From assembly GCA_009733775.1 (NCBI GenBank), contig WOGZ01000010.1:186001-250000 (forward strand): a stretch of DNA of 64,000 bases, in the 5' to 3' direction. This document shows, piece after piece, positions 21,805 to 32,042 of this stretch (its first letter is position 1; each line of letters opens with the position of its first letter). A model generated the notes under the pieces. It was not told the origin of the DNA. It worked only from the letters and a program-made list of their open reading frames with translations, and searched no databases. This DNA comes from Alectoria sarmentosa (lineage: Eukaryota > Ascomycota > Lecanoromycetes > Lecanorales > Parmeliaceae). The translations under genes were made by a program, and so were the position numbers.

Positions 21805-22869
21805 ATGAAGTCTCCTAGTGTCTTACGAGTGATATCGAGGTCGACAGCTCGTGTGAAGTCTTATCATCGGACCATCGTCGGCCAAATAGCACCCTTGAAT
21901 GCTCGTGAATTTACTACCACCCCACGGCGTCCATTCCTCGATGAATGCTTGGTGCAGACTCATACTCTCATCAGCGGGATTCATGATGTCACTGGACTTC
22001 CCTGGGCAGCCTCGATACCACTGACTGCATTCCTCGTCAGAATCGTCATCTTGACCCCAATAAGCGCCTACTCCGGAGGTTTGCGCGAGAAGCAACGGAG
22101 ATTGTTCTCTCAATTTGAAGAGTCGAGAATCGCCACGGAGAAGAAGATCAAGCAGGAGCACAGAAATGCAAGCCTGTCGGAACTTCAAAAGATCAATCAT
22201 GCAGCGGTCGACCCCATGCAGAGACGATTGAGCAAGCAATACCGAGCACTAGCTTGGCCATCTTATATCGCTCTCATCAAAATCCCAATATGGTTTGCGA
22301 TGATGGAGACTATGCGAAGGATGACGGGGACGGAGGACGGAATGCTGAGCTTGACCGGCAAATCACTGATAGCGCTCAAAGAGAAGCAGAAACCGGGGCC
22401 AGGCACCATGGATGAATTGATACCCACGGAAGGGATGCTTTGGTTCGACGATCTCACGATCCCCGATCCTTCTCTGATCTTACCCTTCGCTCTATCCGGC
22501 ATCATGTTCGTAATGTTCTCATCCCGTAGAGGCACCGACGACTTCCACTCCGCACCAGGCTCGACGATCGAGCATGCACATCAGGCTTTCTCTTGGAGCG
22601 AACGGAAGAGAAGAATCCTAAAGGTCGGAGCCCTCGTGGCTGGGCCCGCCACGCTCATGTTCCCCAGCGCCATGCTCCTCTACTGGATCTCCAGCAGCCT
22701 GGCCGCAGTCATCGTGGGATCTCTTCCCCCAATTCGGTTCATTTGGGTGAGAAAGGCGCCTGGCGAGGACAAGGTCAAGCCCAAGCCCAAGCCCAAGCCC
22801 AAGCCCAAGATGCAAGAGTTTCGCGGGCCGACAATGAAGGATCTGCGGAGTCAGAAGAAGAAAAAGTGA
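21805..22869 (+). CDS. COX18: Cox18/Oxa2-type mitochondrial inner-membrane insertase
   Basis: Intronless, 354 residues. An Arg/Ser-rich presequence (MKSPSVLRVISRSTARVKSY) leads to the YidC/Oxa1/Cox18 fold. Segment one reads GIHDVTGLPWAASIPLTAFL; a charged coiled-coil loop (REKQRRLFSQFEESRIATEK) follows. Then come IALIKIPIWFAMMETMRR, LILPFALSGIMFVMF and AMLLYWISSSLAAVIVGSL. Cox18 exports the C-terminal tail of Cox2 across the inner membrane. The C-terminus is basic with a (KP)5 repeat, consistent with matrix or ribosome contact. I chose ATG 21805 because the presequence starts there. Confidence 0.85.
   Translation: MKSPSVLRVISRSTARVKSYHRTIVGQIAPLNAREFTTTPRRPFLDECLVQTHTLISGIHDVTGLPWAASIPLTAFLVRIVILTPISAYSGGLREKQRRLFSQFEESRIATEKKIKQEHRNASLSELQKINHAAVDPMQRRLSKQYRALAWPSYIALIKIPIWFAMMETMRRMTGTEDGMLSLTGKSLIALKEKQKPGPGTMDELIPTEGMLWFDDLTIPDPSLILPFALSGIMFVMFSSRRGTDDFHSAPGSTIEHAHQAFSWSERKRRILKVGALVAGPATLMFPSAMLLYWISSSLAAVIVGSLPPIRFIWVRKAPGEDKVKPKPKPKPKPKMQEFRGPTMKDLRSQKKKK
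22777..22806 (+). repeat. COX18: (AAGCCC)5 coding repeat
   Basis: Five perfect copies of AAGCCC encode the Lys-Pro repeat near the Cox18 C-terminus. Prone to length variation. Confidence 0.8.
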
Positions 22870-23604
22870 CGCGGTGCGGCGGAGCAGGAGTACTCATGCC
22901 ACGTTGCGTGCGAATCGTCGAGGCAGATGTTGCATGACGAGCTGGCGCAGTTCCTGCGCTGCCTTGAGAGGGAGGGATCCTAGCCACTCGGCCTCGAAGC
23001 GAAACCGTCCCACTTCTGATCGGGAACGGAGACCTGTATCAGCAAGGCCACGATGGCTTTCCTTCTACCAAAAGGTCTCGAAGCCCCTTTTGTGACCACC
23101 GAGTCGGGGTTAGCGTCCAGCCTCGAAATGTCGCCCCGAGCTGGGAGGACTTTGAAAAAAGCCGCGGGTAAGAATCGGCAGTCCCGGCACCAGCTTCGAG
23201 CATGCGCTTTGCTTCGAGAGATGAGCAAAGAAGGCTCTGGGCACACATGATGAGTCGCTCGAAAGCCTGAGATGATCGTCGTTTCCCTCCCGTTCTTCCA
23301 ACCCTCAAGGCTCACAGGTAAAGGAGCTTAGGCGTAGAAGTCATTGGGCAGCTATGTGTCGCTATCCCTCTTATGGGTATTTTCCACAGGACCGAGCCGT
23401 AGGAGCATACGTAGAGAAGTTAATTTCCAAAGAAATGAAAGCGGGTGGAAGGCGTGCATGGATCACTTGAAGCCCGTTTCTATTTCTAGCTGGACAGAAC
23501 GCCTCTAGCAATGCTGCTGGCACCGGGTATCCCTAACGCTCGCGAATTAAGATCGCCGCCAAACGCTTTTCCTATAAATGCGGCCAAACGTAGCGGAGTC
23601 GTGA
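22870..23604. other. Convergent intergenic COX18 / PTC5
   Basis: 735 bp between two stop codons. Several short frames are open on both strands (for example minus 22980-23315) but none shows a domain or plausible splice structure. It is GC-rich to about 23300, then AT-richer. No gene called. Confidence 0.35.
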
Positions 23605-25538
23605 TCACAACTTTGCTTTCGCACCTAGGCTTGGCGCGCTGGCTTCAGCGTTGAGTACCACATCTCCACTCTTGTCTCCTTCGCCGAAGAAAATGACTTC
23701 GACCGTGAGATCGTCTCTGGAAGGCGAGTCAGGATGCCCTCGCTCAATTATATAGAGAGAAAAACGTACCTATATCGCCTCGCATACGGGCTCACGAGCG
23801 TCAACAGCCCGCAAACCATGTCCCTATCTCTGCCACCCAACGCATTCCTAACCAAATGCGTCGCCACATTCTTATCCTCAACCACAAATCTCTCGTCAGT
23901 AGTCTTCACATCCCATTGCGTTTGCCGCAGAGGAGCCCGTTGGCCTTCACCACTCTCCGTAGGTGCTAAGACAGGCTTCTCAACTGGCAACTTCTTGCTT
24001 TGGCTGCCGAAGAACGACTTTGCCCAAGAGGTGGCGCTATTTCCACTGTTCGACGATTGGTTTTCGAGCCACTGCCCAACCAATCCCACAACTTCCTCAT
24101 TCGTGAGCATCTCCCACAGCCCATCAGTAGCCAGAACAACGAAGTCTCCCTGCCCAGGATCCACCTTCGTGGTTGTAATGATAGGCTCAGCGGTAACATA
24201 CGGTGGAGTCTTCAATAGCGGCGACGGAGTCTTCCCAAAGAAAAACTTCTTCATTCGCATTTGGACTTCCCTACTCCATTTATAACCCGCGTCGCCAAAT
24301 GCACGACTAGGTTCCAAGCCGCCAAGTATCCTGCCCCTATGTACGACATGGTCTTCGCCAGGATGCTCAACGCGAAGTCGAGTCATCTCCGAAGGAGTGC
24401 CTCCCGTCTGGTCTTCACTGAGCGGAGTAGCAGTCCATTTTCCTGTCGTTGGATTTTTCCGGCCTAGCACTGCACGTGAATCGCCTGTACAAGCTACTCG
24501 AAAAAGCTTTGAAGAGCTGTCGTAGAATGAGAGGAGAGCACAAGCACCAGAAAGTGCTGGCGCAAGGATCTCGGCTGCTGCGGCTTTTTGCTTTGTGTTT
24601 GTGGTGATCTTATTCACAGAAGCGTGAACTATCTCGTCATCCAAGGCGAGGAAGCCACGTTTTATTGCTGTGTCTATGGACTGTGAGGTGGGAACGGTCG
24701 AAGAGGGGTCGATTGAGGCGGATTTGTACGTATTATTGAGTTCACGGGCAACGAAGGATATCAGGACTTGACGGAGTTTTGCTGAGGTGGTCCAACCAGC
24801 GTGACCATCAAAGACACCCCAGAACATCCAGTCGCTGCTTGCAGAGCCAGCTGGTGGAGGAGTGACTGACTGGGGTACCTCAACAATCTTCTCTGCGTGG
24901 TCATCCTCGATGGGGTTGTTACTTGGTATCTGGACCACATCGTAGCGGACAACGCCTCTTCCCCTGCCGACCAGATATGACTCCTCGTTCTTGCGAAGCT
25001 TTTGCGTTGCTTGCTCCGGCGATATCTTCTCCATTCGATTTTGACCTTCGTCTTCAGCTTGCTTCGTTAAAGGCGCGTCGTGAGATAATTCATCCACGTA
25101 AAATTCGTTATCTTGAACGAGTGGAGCCCTTCTCTTAGACCCGGCTGCTGGCTCTGCAACGGGACTGCTTGATATTGACTGGGTATGTGTAGGTAGAGAG
25201 GCTGAGGCTGAGGCTAGTGTTGAATACTGAGGTTGTGAAAGGCCTGGGCCTGAAGTTATAACGCTTGTCCCATTGACCAACGCCCTAGTTTCTGGGTCGC
25301 GCTGGTAATAGTAAACGCCAGATGCCAGCACGGATACCAGAGCAGCAACTGAGAATGTACGAAAGTACATGGCAGATCTTATGATCTGGGTCGGAGCATC
25401 TCTTCTGGTGACAGTATAGACTGGGCGAAGCCCTACGATGTGGTTCACTGGCGGCCTGGGGAAGGCTCTGGCAGTGACGACTTTCCGGAGAGGGCTCCGT
25501 CGAGCAGTGCGAAACGCTTGGACTGCTGCTCGACGCAT
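23605..25538 (-). CDS. PTC5: PP2C-type mitochondrial protein phosphatase (Ptc5/PDP-like)
   Basis: Exons 23770-25538 and 23605-23716; 53-nt intron with GTACGT donor and CCAG acceptor; 626 residues. The intron joins YARRYR to DDLTVEVIFFGEGD, restoring the PP2C C-terminus. The N-terminus is Arg-rich (RTARRSPLRKVVTARAFPR) with a hydrophobic segment (TFSVAALVSVLASGVYYY), fitting a mitochondrial, membrane-tethered enzyme. PP2C metal-site motifs are present: FWGVFDGHAG, ACTGDSRAVLG, GGLEPSRAFGD, VVLATDGLWEML and DDLTVEV. LRKNEESYLV and IPSNNPIEDD resemble pyruvate dehydrogenase phosphatases, so PDH E1 dephosphorylation is the likely role (family inference). Confidence 0.88.
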
Positions 25539-25997
25539 TGAGATGTTCCTGAGGACAAGCTGAAGAGGACTTACTCCTCTAAAGGATTGTTAAAAGAAAG
25601 ATTGAGTGAAAATGGATCTTGAAATGGAGTGCTGCTGTGGGCCGAGATCTCGTGACAATGTAGGCCAAGCGCTAGGGTAGATTCGGCAGATCCATTCAGC
25701 CCTATCAAAGAAACGGCTTTGCCTCCGAATTCGTCGTAGCATTCAGTAACATTGAGTAAGACTGCATGGATTTAACACCTTGGACAAATTGGAAACGTCG
25801 GTTGAGTCAGTCAGTTCTTGTACTGAACCTACATCATTACTATTGGTTGTAAAACGTCAAATACTCACCGGCTAAATTTATTCACGATTAAAGGTACACC
25901 AACATTAATACTACTTCTGTGATATTGAACTTGGCAGGTTGGCATATCGAGTCATTTGTTCAAAAAATCAAGGCGAGTGGATGCCCATCAACCAATA
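25539..25997. promoter_or_regulatory. Divergent promoter region PTC5 / RQC1
   Basis: 459 bp, AT-rich towards the RQC1 side. No motif or RNA gene identified. Confidence 0.4.
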
Positions 25998-28589
25998 ATG
26001 TCCTCCAGAGCTCTCCGCAAATTACATAGGGAGCAGGAACAGCAAAAGCAGCTAGATGCTCTGAAAGAAGATCATGCACTGGACGATGAGTCTGAAGAAG
26101 AGACTGCACCCAAGGCTCTCAACGCTTTTGATATGCTGAACAAAGACGAAGATGGAGCAAATGATTCTGATGTAGCTGACTCCGACGATGGAGAGGATGC
26201 CGAGGTGTTGACCAAGAATCCTCCAGTCGAATCATCTGAAAAGCCAAAAACGAAGAGCAAGCCGAAGAAGAAGAAAAACAAGAAGAAGGGTAAAGCACCC
26301 GAACAAGCCGATACTCCTGTCAAAGGTACTCGGGCTGCCGCCAAAGAACCACAATTGGATGAGATTGACCTTGCTCTGAGGTCTTTATCGGCAACATCAA
26401 AAGATGGAGCAGATGTTCCCTTGGCGGCCAAGGTCGATGAAGCTAATCTACAGTTGTATCGGCTACTAGCGGTTGAGTCAAAGCACTTGAACGCTCTTAA
26501 CGAAATGAAGCGGCTATTCGGGAACGTGGTGCTGGAAAACGAGGATGAAGCCGCTGGCGCTGCCGGCCCCCCTAGACGGCGAGGCAGGGTTCAGAATCTA
26601 GACCTCGGCGGTGCACTGGCTGGGCGCCATAGTCCAGCTTCGCGTGGCCAAGGTTTGGCAGGCCTGGCACTTCGAAGGAATCCGTTCATCTTGGGCAAAG
26701 AGGAATGGCCCAAAGCTACGAGCGGAGGTCTCGGCATGGAACTGGTCGAGAAACTGGAGGATGGTACTACTGAGTTTCGCTTTGTGCACAACACGATTTA
26801 CCAAGACGTGCAAAGGCAATTCCAAACGTGTGTAGAGTCCATGGACCCACAACGCATGATTGCGTTGCTCCAATATAACCGTAAGACTCTCTTTCTCCCA
26901 TGCAAAAAAGGAACTTATACAAATCTCGAAATAGCGTACCACATCTCAACACTTCTCCAGGTTTCCGAAATTGCAAAGCAACAAGGCGATCATTCCGTCT
27001 CAGGTGATCTGCTCGAGCGGTCACTGTTCAGCTTCGGACGATCGGTACACTCATCATTCACAACAGCACTCGGGGAAGGTAAAGCACGACTTGACTTCAG
27101 ACGGCCAGAGAACCGTGAATTTTGGCTCTCCGCGTGGCGCTATGTCATCAATCTAGGCCAGAGAGGCACCTGGCGAACAGCCTACGAATGGGCAAAACTG
27201 GTGCTGAGCCTTGATCCCGAAGGAGATCCGTATCGTATCTGTCTCGTCTTGGACCAACTAGCCCTCCGTGGGGGTCAATCAGACCATCTCCTTCAATTAA
27301 GCAGGTGTTCGTTCTATGCCGATGATCTTTGGAGAGGCCGCTCAAATATGGATATTTCTTCCGCCTTGGCTGAATTCAAGCTCAAAGAGGCACAAAAAAG
27401 TCGAACATCACTCGGAGCCTGTGTCGAGAACTATCCTTGGGCATTTCCCCGTCTGTTCCAAGAACTCAGCATCGATCATATTCCAAAGTCAGTCTGGGGA
27501 AAGACCCCAGCGACGGACCGAGACAAGTTTGAATGCGAATTGTACGTACACAACGCCAAGGATCTATGGAATACTCCGGAAGCGATATCATTCCTAGTTG
27601 AAGTCGTTGAGTCAGCAGAGGTCACTCCCACACCAAGGAATGATCGCATCGGTAATACACCGCTGTCCCATGGACCTATCACTCTCGACGAAGCCCGCCA
27701 CGTCTTCCTTTCGGGGGTTCCTTCCTTCATCAATCTCATTCCTCGCGAATTTACCACCATGCCAACATCGTCTTCAGATCCTCTCCCACCGCACGATAAT
27801 CTTCCTTCTTATGACCCCGCCCCACCAACACATTCCCAAGGGGGGGCATATCAGTCCCCATTCGAGGCAGCCGGTGGGTTCGATACCCCTCCAGAAGAGG
27901 GCACGCCCAATCCCCGATCTCCAGAAGACAACCAACGAGGGGTAGGCGAGGCCCAAGAGTTACAAGGCCTGCAAGGTTTTTTCCGCCGTTTCATACCATG
28001 GATCGGGGCCGGCCGCATGCCCGAACAGGCAGATACGGACACCGACGCCATTCATGCGAGGGCTGCGGAGCTGGGGATCCCCGAAGGATTGTTCGCCGAA
28101 CAGGGCAGACGTGCCTCGGAATTGCTTGGACGGCAGGATGGTCACGACGTCGCGACGGCATCAGAGAGGGAGAATGCCAACAATTTGGGCGCCACGGTCG
28201 AACCTGAGCACGAAGCTGAAACACCTGGCGAACATGCTGGGCAAGGTGCCGCAGCTACGAGCGATCCGGCGCTCAACGGTAATCCTCAAACCGAAGAACC
28301 CTACGACGACAACCGCAACCAGCGCTGGCTCGCCGGCCAAGGAATGCTGCGCCTGCGGGACTTCTGCGCCGAGCACGGCACGGACGAAAACGCCTGGAAC
28401 GGTGACGTTGTTGTTGATAGCGGCATCGTGACGGAATACGCCCGGCGCGTCATGCGGCTGCGGCAGCCCCGGACCCGGAACTTCATCATGGACTACCCGC
28501 TCACGCAGGGCACGAGCCGGGACGTCAAGGCGCTGGTTGAGAGGGAGGTTCAGAGGGCGGTGGAGGGCGGCGGCCGCTTTGGGCTGTGA
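25998..28589 (+). CDS. RQC1: Rqc1/TCF25 ribosome quality control subunit
   Basis: Works with Ltn1, Rqc2 and Cdc48 on stalled 60S subunits to promote clearance of nascent chains. Start MSSRALRKLHREQ is the conserved TCF25/Rqc1 N-terminus. An acidic stretch and a Lys-rich segment (KKKKNKKKGK) follow, then the Tcf25 core (FRFVHNTIYQDVQRQF, DPQRMIALLQYNPYHISTLL, ISEIAKQQGDHSVSGDLLER-like, DPEGDPYRICLVLDQLALRG). A 54-nt intron (26881-26934, GTAAGA...ATAG) contains no stop and keeps frame, but the family reads QYN-PYH, so it is an intron. The C-terminal ~200 residues are Pro/Glu-rich. 845 residues after splicing. Confidence 0.92.
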   Translation: MSSRALRKLHREQEQQKQLDALKEDHALDDESEEETAPKALNAFDMLNKDEDGANDSDVADSDDGEDAEVLTKNPPVESSEKPKTKSKPKKKKNKKKGKAPEQADTPVKGTRAAAKEPQLDEIDLALRSLSATSKDGADVPLAAKVDEANLQLYRLLAVESKHLNALNEMKRLFGNVVLENEDEAAGAAGPPRRRGRVQNLDLGGALAGRHSPASRGQGLAGLALRRNPFILGKEEWPKATSGGLGMELVEKLEDGTTEFRFVHNTIYQDVQRQFQTCVESMDPQRMIALLQYNRKTLFLPCKKGTYTNLEIAYHISTLLQVSEIAKQQGDHSVSGDLLERSLFSFGRSVHSSFTTALGEGKARLDFRRPENREFWLSAWRYVINLGQRGTWRTAYEWAKLVLSLDPEGDPYRICLVLDQLALRGGQSDHLLQLSRCSFYADDLWRGRSNMDISSALAEFKLKEAQKSRTSLGACVENYPWAFPRLFQELSIDHIPKSVWGKTPATDRDKFECELYVHNAKDLWNTPEAISFLVEVVESAEVTPTPRNDRIGNTPLSHGPITLDEARHVFLSGVPSFINLIPREFTTMPTSSSDPLPPHDNLPSYDPAPPTHSQGGAYQSPFEAAGGFDTPPEEGTPNPRSPEDNQRGVGEAQELQGLQGFFRRFIPWIGAGRMPEQADTDTDAIHARAAELGIPEGLFAEQGRRASELLGRQDGHDVATASERENANNLGATVEPEHEAETPGEHAGQGAAATSDPALNGNPQTEEPYDDNRNQRWLAGQGMLRLRDFCAEHGTDENAWNGDVVVDSGIVTEYARRVMRLRQPRTRNFIMDYPLTQGTSRDVKALVEREVQRAVEGGGRFGL

Positions 28590-29765
28590 GGAGCTGTGGA
28601 GAGGGATGATGGAGAGGCTCGTCGCGATAGATGTGGATATGTGTAAATAGATGAATGAATTGCTGGTGCACTGTTTACGTTCCTCGCTGCCAGCCATTTC
28701 CCGCTTTGACAATCGAATCTAAAAAGTAAAACTCTTACCCCTCCCAGGAGAGTGGCCAGAAAGAGAGATGGATGGAGAGACAAGCTGAGGAGAATCTTTG
28801 CAATCCGGCCGTAGTGGCTAACTGAATAAGCAAGAAAGCTGCCAATGACCTCCCCGAACAACAGCCCGAAATAAAATACTCGCAAGGAACCAGACTCGTC
28901 CCACCTGTTCTCTCACTCTCAGAAGAAGACTCGAGGTCGAACGAGACGATGGCGACGGAGGAAAGGATTGTTCGTCGCGGGTTGTGGTGAGGAGGTTTCT
29001 CTGGGATTATGGATTGTGCGTGCTTTGCTTTTGATTTTTTGGGGGGTGTGTGGGAACGGGGATTGGGGATGTATTGTTGATGTTCGATGGAATAGATGGA
29101 GTCTGCGTTGGTTGGTGATTGCTCGCTGTTGATAAGAGAAATTTCTCCTTCTTGGAATACTTGCATGAATTGGGCGGGCTTCGAGGCTGTGTAGAGAGTG
29201 GGCGTTCACAAAGGGCAATCAAGAAGATTGCAAGGAAAGTAAACCCCCAGATGACAAGGTAAACTTCAAAGAATGCGAGGGAAAACAGAGACGATCACAC
29301 GCGATGCAGCAGAAATTTAGAAGGAGAGATGCCCACTATGTGGGCTAATCTCCCCGGAAACAATAGGAGACCTTACTTGGAAAAGCGTTGGCGGACAATT
29401 ATATTAGTTGCTTTGATAAATAGACACACGCCGCATTTGTATGGTCGTTGGAAGCATACAAAAAGCCTCCAGAGCACGAGAAGCACGCTGATAAACATCG
29501 ATAATGCCGGTATGCGGAAAGAGGTGGTTCGTTTCGTTCTCGAGGGGAGCCCGAATCCAAAGGAAAAAGATTGTGAAAAAGCTCATGTAGTCAATATCCG
29601 GCCACGGAGAGCCCGTTGACCTGAGCTCCCCTCATGAACGAGACCGTTCGCAAGTCGCTTTCTAGTGAAAACAAGGTTTGATCATTGCTGCCCCGTCTTC
29701 TTCCACCCGCCCTCCTCCCTTCTCTGCCGCTCCCATCACCCAGACCGCTTTCCTTGTACAACAAC
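28590..29765. other. Convergent intergenic RQC1 / RHO1
   Basis: 1,176 bp between the two stops. Minus-strand open frames around 28550-29220 include a hydrophobic stretch (YFGLLFGEVIGSFLAYSV) but no family motif and no consistent splice pattern. Probably two long 3' UTRs; a small unannotated gene is not excluded. Confidence 0.3.
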
Positions 29766-30766
29766 TCACAAGATCAGGCACTTCGACTTCTTACCATCTC
29801 CATGATGTTTCCCTTTCTTTGACAATAGTGCTGAGCGGGTTGCGTGCTCGAACACTTCTCTCACCCCCTCATTCGTCTTTGCAGAGCATTCGAGGTAGTG
29901 CCTCGCACCAATCTTCTTCTTAACCTCCTCACCCTATAGATATACATGTTAGTCGCGAACTCCCACAAAGATGGTATAAACATGCAGTATGTTGAGGGGC
30001 CGTCTCGCCCGGATTCCTTGGGAAAACTTACTTGCTCTGGGGTCACTGGCTTCTGCGAAGTCTTATGCAATTCCTCAATGGTCTTCTGGTCATATCGTAG
30101 GTCCTTCTTGCAACCAACGAGGATTATTGGAAGACCCTGGCAAAAGTGAAGGACCTCCGAGATCCACTGTAGGACCAGATGTATCAGCAATCTGATCTCA
30201 CTGGCCATCTGGCGCAGACGTCCAAGCAAACTTTATATTCAAGGATTCATAGTACCTTTTCCTGCACGTTATCAAGTGAATCCGGGGAGTCGACGGCGAA
30301 GCAGATGAGGATGACATGGGAATCGGGGTATGAGAGTGGACGAAGACGATCGTAATCTTCCTGGCCAGCTGTATCCCATAAAGCTAGCTCAACGTGTTTC
30401 CCGTCGACTTCGACATCGGCGACGTAGTTTTCAAAGACAGTGGGCACGTAGACCTAAGGTAGGAGGTATCAGTATTGTAGCTAAGATGGAGGCAGTCTGA
30501 AGGGTCGAATTTTGAAGATGCTCAGCTGGTACTGGCAAGTGTCGAAGCTCGCGTGATGTAGAGTATGGATGATAGAAGGAATGCTGACCTCTGGGAAAGT
30601 GCCCTTTGAGAAAACACTGAAATGGAAGCTCGGAGTCAGCAATCGGTATGCACCGCGACGTCATGTCCAACAACCACAGCGGAAGAGAAGGCACTTACAT
30701 CAACAGACATGTTTTTCCGCAGGCACCGTCACCCACGATGACGAGCTTGCGTCGGATTTCAGCCAT
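29766..30766 (-). CDS. rho1: Rho1/RhoA-type small GTPase
   Basis: Controls cell-wall glucan synthase, Pkc1 and actin polarity at the plasma membrane. Five exons: 30699-30766, 30589-30616, 30256-30453, 30032-30166, 29766-29933; 198 residues. It reads MAEIRRKLVIVGDGACGKTC, LLIVFSKGTFPEVYVPTVFE (effector loop), WDTAGQEDYDRLRPLSYPDS, VGCKKDLR and ECSAKTNEGV. Rho-insert residues follow. It ends with a Lys-rich segment and CLIL, a geranylgeranyl-type CAAX box. All G1-G5 motifs are intact. The linker before the CAAX (KGKHHGDGKKSK) is slightly longer than usual. A 5' UTR intron ends one base before the ATG. Confidence 0.95.
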
Positions 30767-32042
30767 ACTGTGTTGATGTACACGTCAGCCGGGCAGGCCT
30801 TGCTTTGGGGACGATGCAAGGAGTGTAGCAGTATATAGTGCGCAGATAATAGTATGTGAGAATTGAGATGGTGACTGGGATTAAGTAGCGATGGTGAAAG
30901 ATTGTTGTTGAGCGAAGAGGTTTGGTGTTTGGTGTTTGGTGAGAGGGACGTACTTGTAGAACGACGCAGGCTTGGTGCTTGCGGGAGATGGGTTGTGGTG
31001 ACCACTCTGTGTGAGTAGTTTGTTTGGTCAACGAGGACAAACAGAAAGAAGGAAGTAGCAGTAGTAGTAGTAGAAGAAGAAGAAAGAAGAGAAGAGTGCT
31101 CGTGTGATGTTTGTGAGGTTTGTCAAAGTAGTTTTGGGGTTGTTGACGTTGTAAGTTAAATGGCTAATCGCAGGCTGGAGGCGGTTATCTTGTGTGGGTT
31201 AAAGAAGGAATCCGCTGCTGATTCGTTGCTTGCGGCCCAGGCAACGGCGTGACTTTTTCTTACAAAGGCCAAGGCTGTTAAGGGTATTGTGTTAAGGCTA
31301 CTTTATTAATCATAAGGCTACTCGTATATTGGCCAAGCTTCACGTTTCTTATCCTTAGCTTACCCCGATCGTCCCTTTACTTCCCCTGTGGCAATAAAGT
31401 GAAGATCAACCTTCTTCTTTTTTTCTTTCTCTCTTTCTTTCTGATTAAAAGCAAAGGACGGTACTCGTACTTTGCTACTACATAACTTCCAAGTTTCCTC
31501 TTCTTTTCTTTGTCTACTTCGATGGACCTTGTCTAGCTGACGGGGATTGTTTCAGTGGCGTATACACTATCAAATCCGGATTTGTATCCCCAGCATTAGC
31601 CTCGGCCGACGTAGAGGCCCCTTTTATCGTCCCGAAGAAACGCCTAAGTATTCCGAGAATTCACTTTTCCTTGTTGTTTTGGTCGGACTTCAACATTCAC
31701 AGGTACAGCTTTGCAGGTCCTCAAAGTGAATTGGACTACACTGAGTGACGGTTGTATTTAGACACTAGATGCTTCATGATCAATCAAAAAGCCATGCAAC
31801 AAGCAAGTCTATCTGAATCCCGGCCATCTCTCGCAAAAGGGTACAGCAGCCAACGTAAAATAGTCGTAATACCTGCGCCTATCCTCAGCTGCTTCCCCAT
31901 GGAAGCCAGCTTGATGATTGATTCCGTCCAGCATCCCAACAGCAATGGGTATATTTCCTTCAGAAAGAATGACCGACACAACAAAAAAAAAGATAAAACG
32001 GGACCTATCGGGCATATGCATCATAATACAGCCGTCAATGAT
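30767..32042. promoter_or_regulatory. rho1 promoter / crzA 3' region
   Basis: 1,276 bp. On the rho1 sense (minus) strand, 31050-31105 is a CTT/CTA microsatellite-like pyrimidine tract, as in fungal core promoters. A second CT-rich tract lies on the plus strand at 31408-31442, and an A9 run at 31982-31990. No gene recognised. Confidence 0.45.
30768..30953 (-). other. rho1: Probable 5' UTR intron of rho1
   Basis: Donor GTACGT (30953 side), branch-like GCTGAC, acceptor AACACAG, leaving a single T before ATGGCTGAA. Length 186 nt. Inferred from splice signals only. Confidence 0.55.

Noticed and set aside
22980..23315. Several overlapping frames on both strands between COX18 and PTC5
   Set aside because: GC-rich DNA gives chance open frames; none has a family motif or convincing intron signals.
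28550..28885. Minus-strand frame with a membrane-like stretch, considered as a small ATP-synthase or OST subunit
   Set aside because: Sequence does not match subunit e, Ost4 or other small membrane proteins I know, and it overlaps the RQC1 stop.
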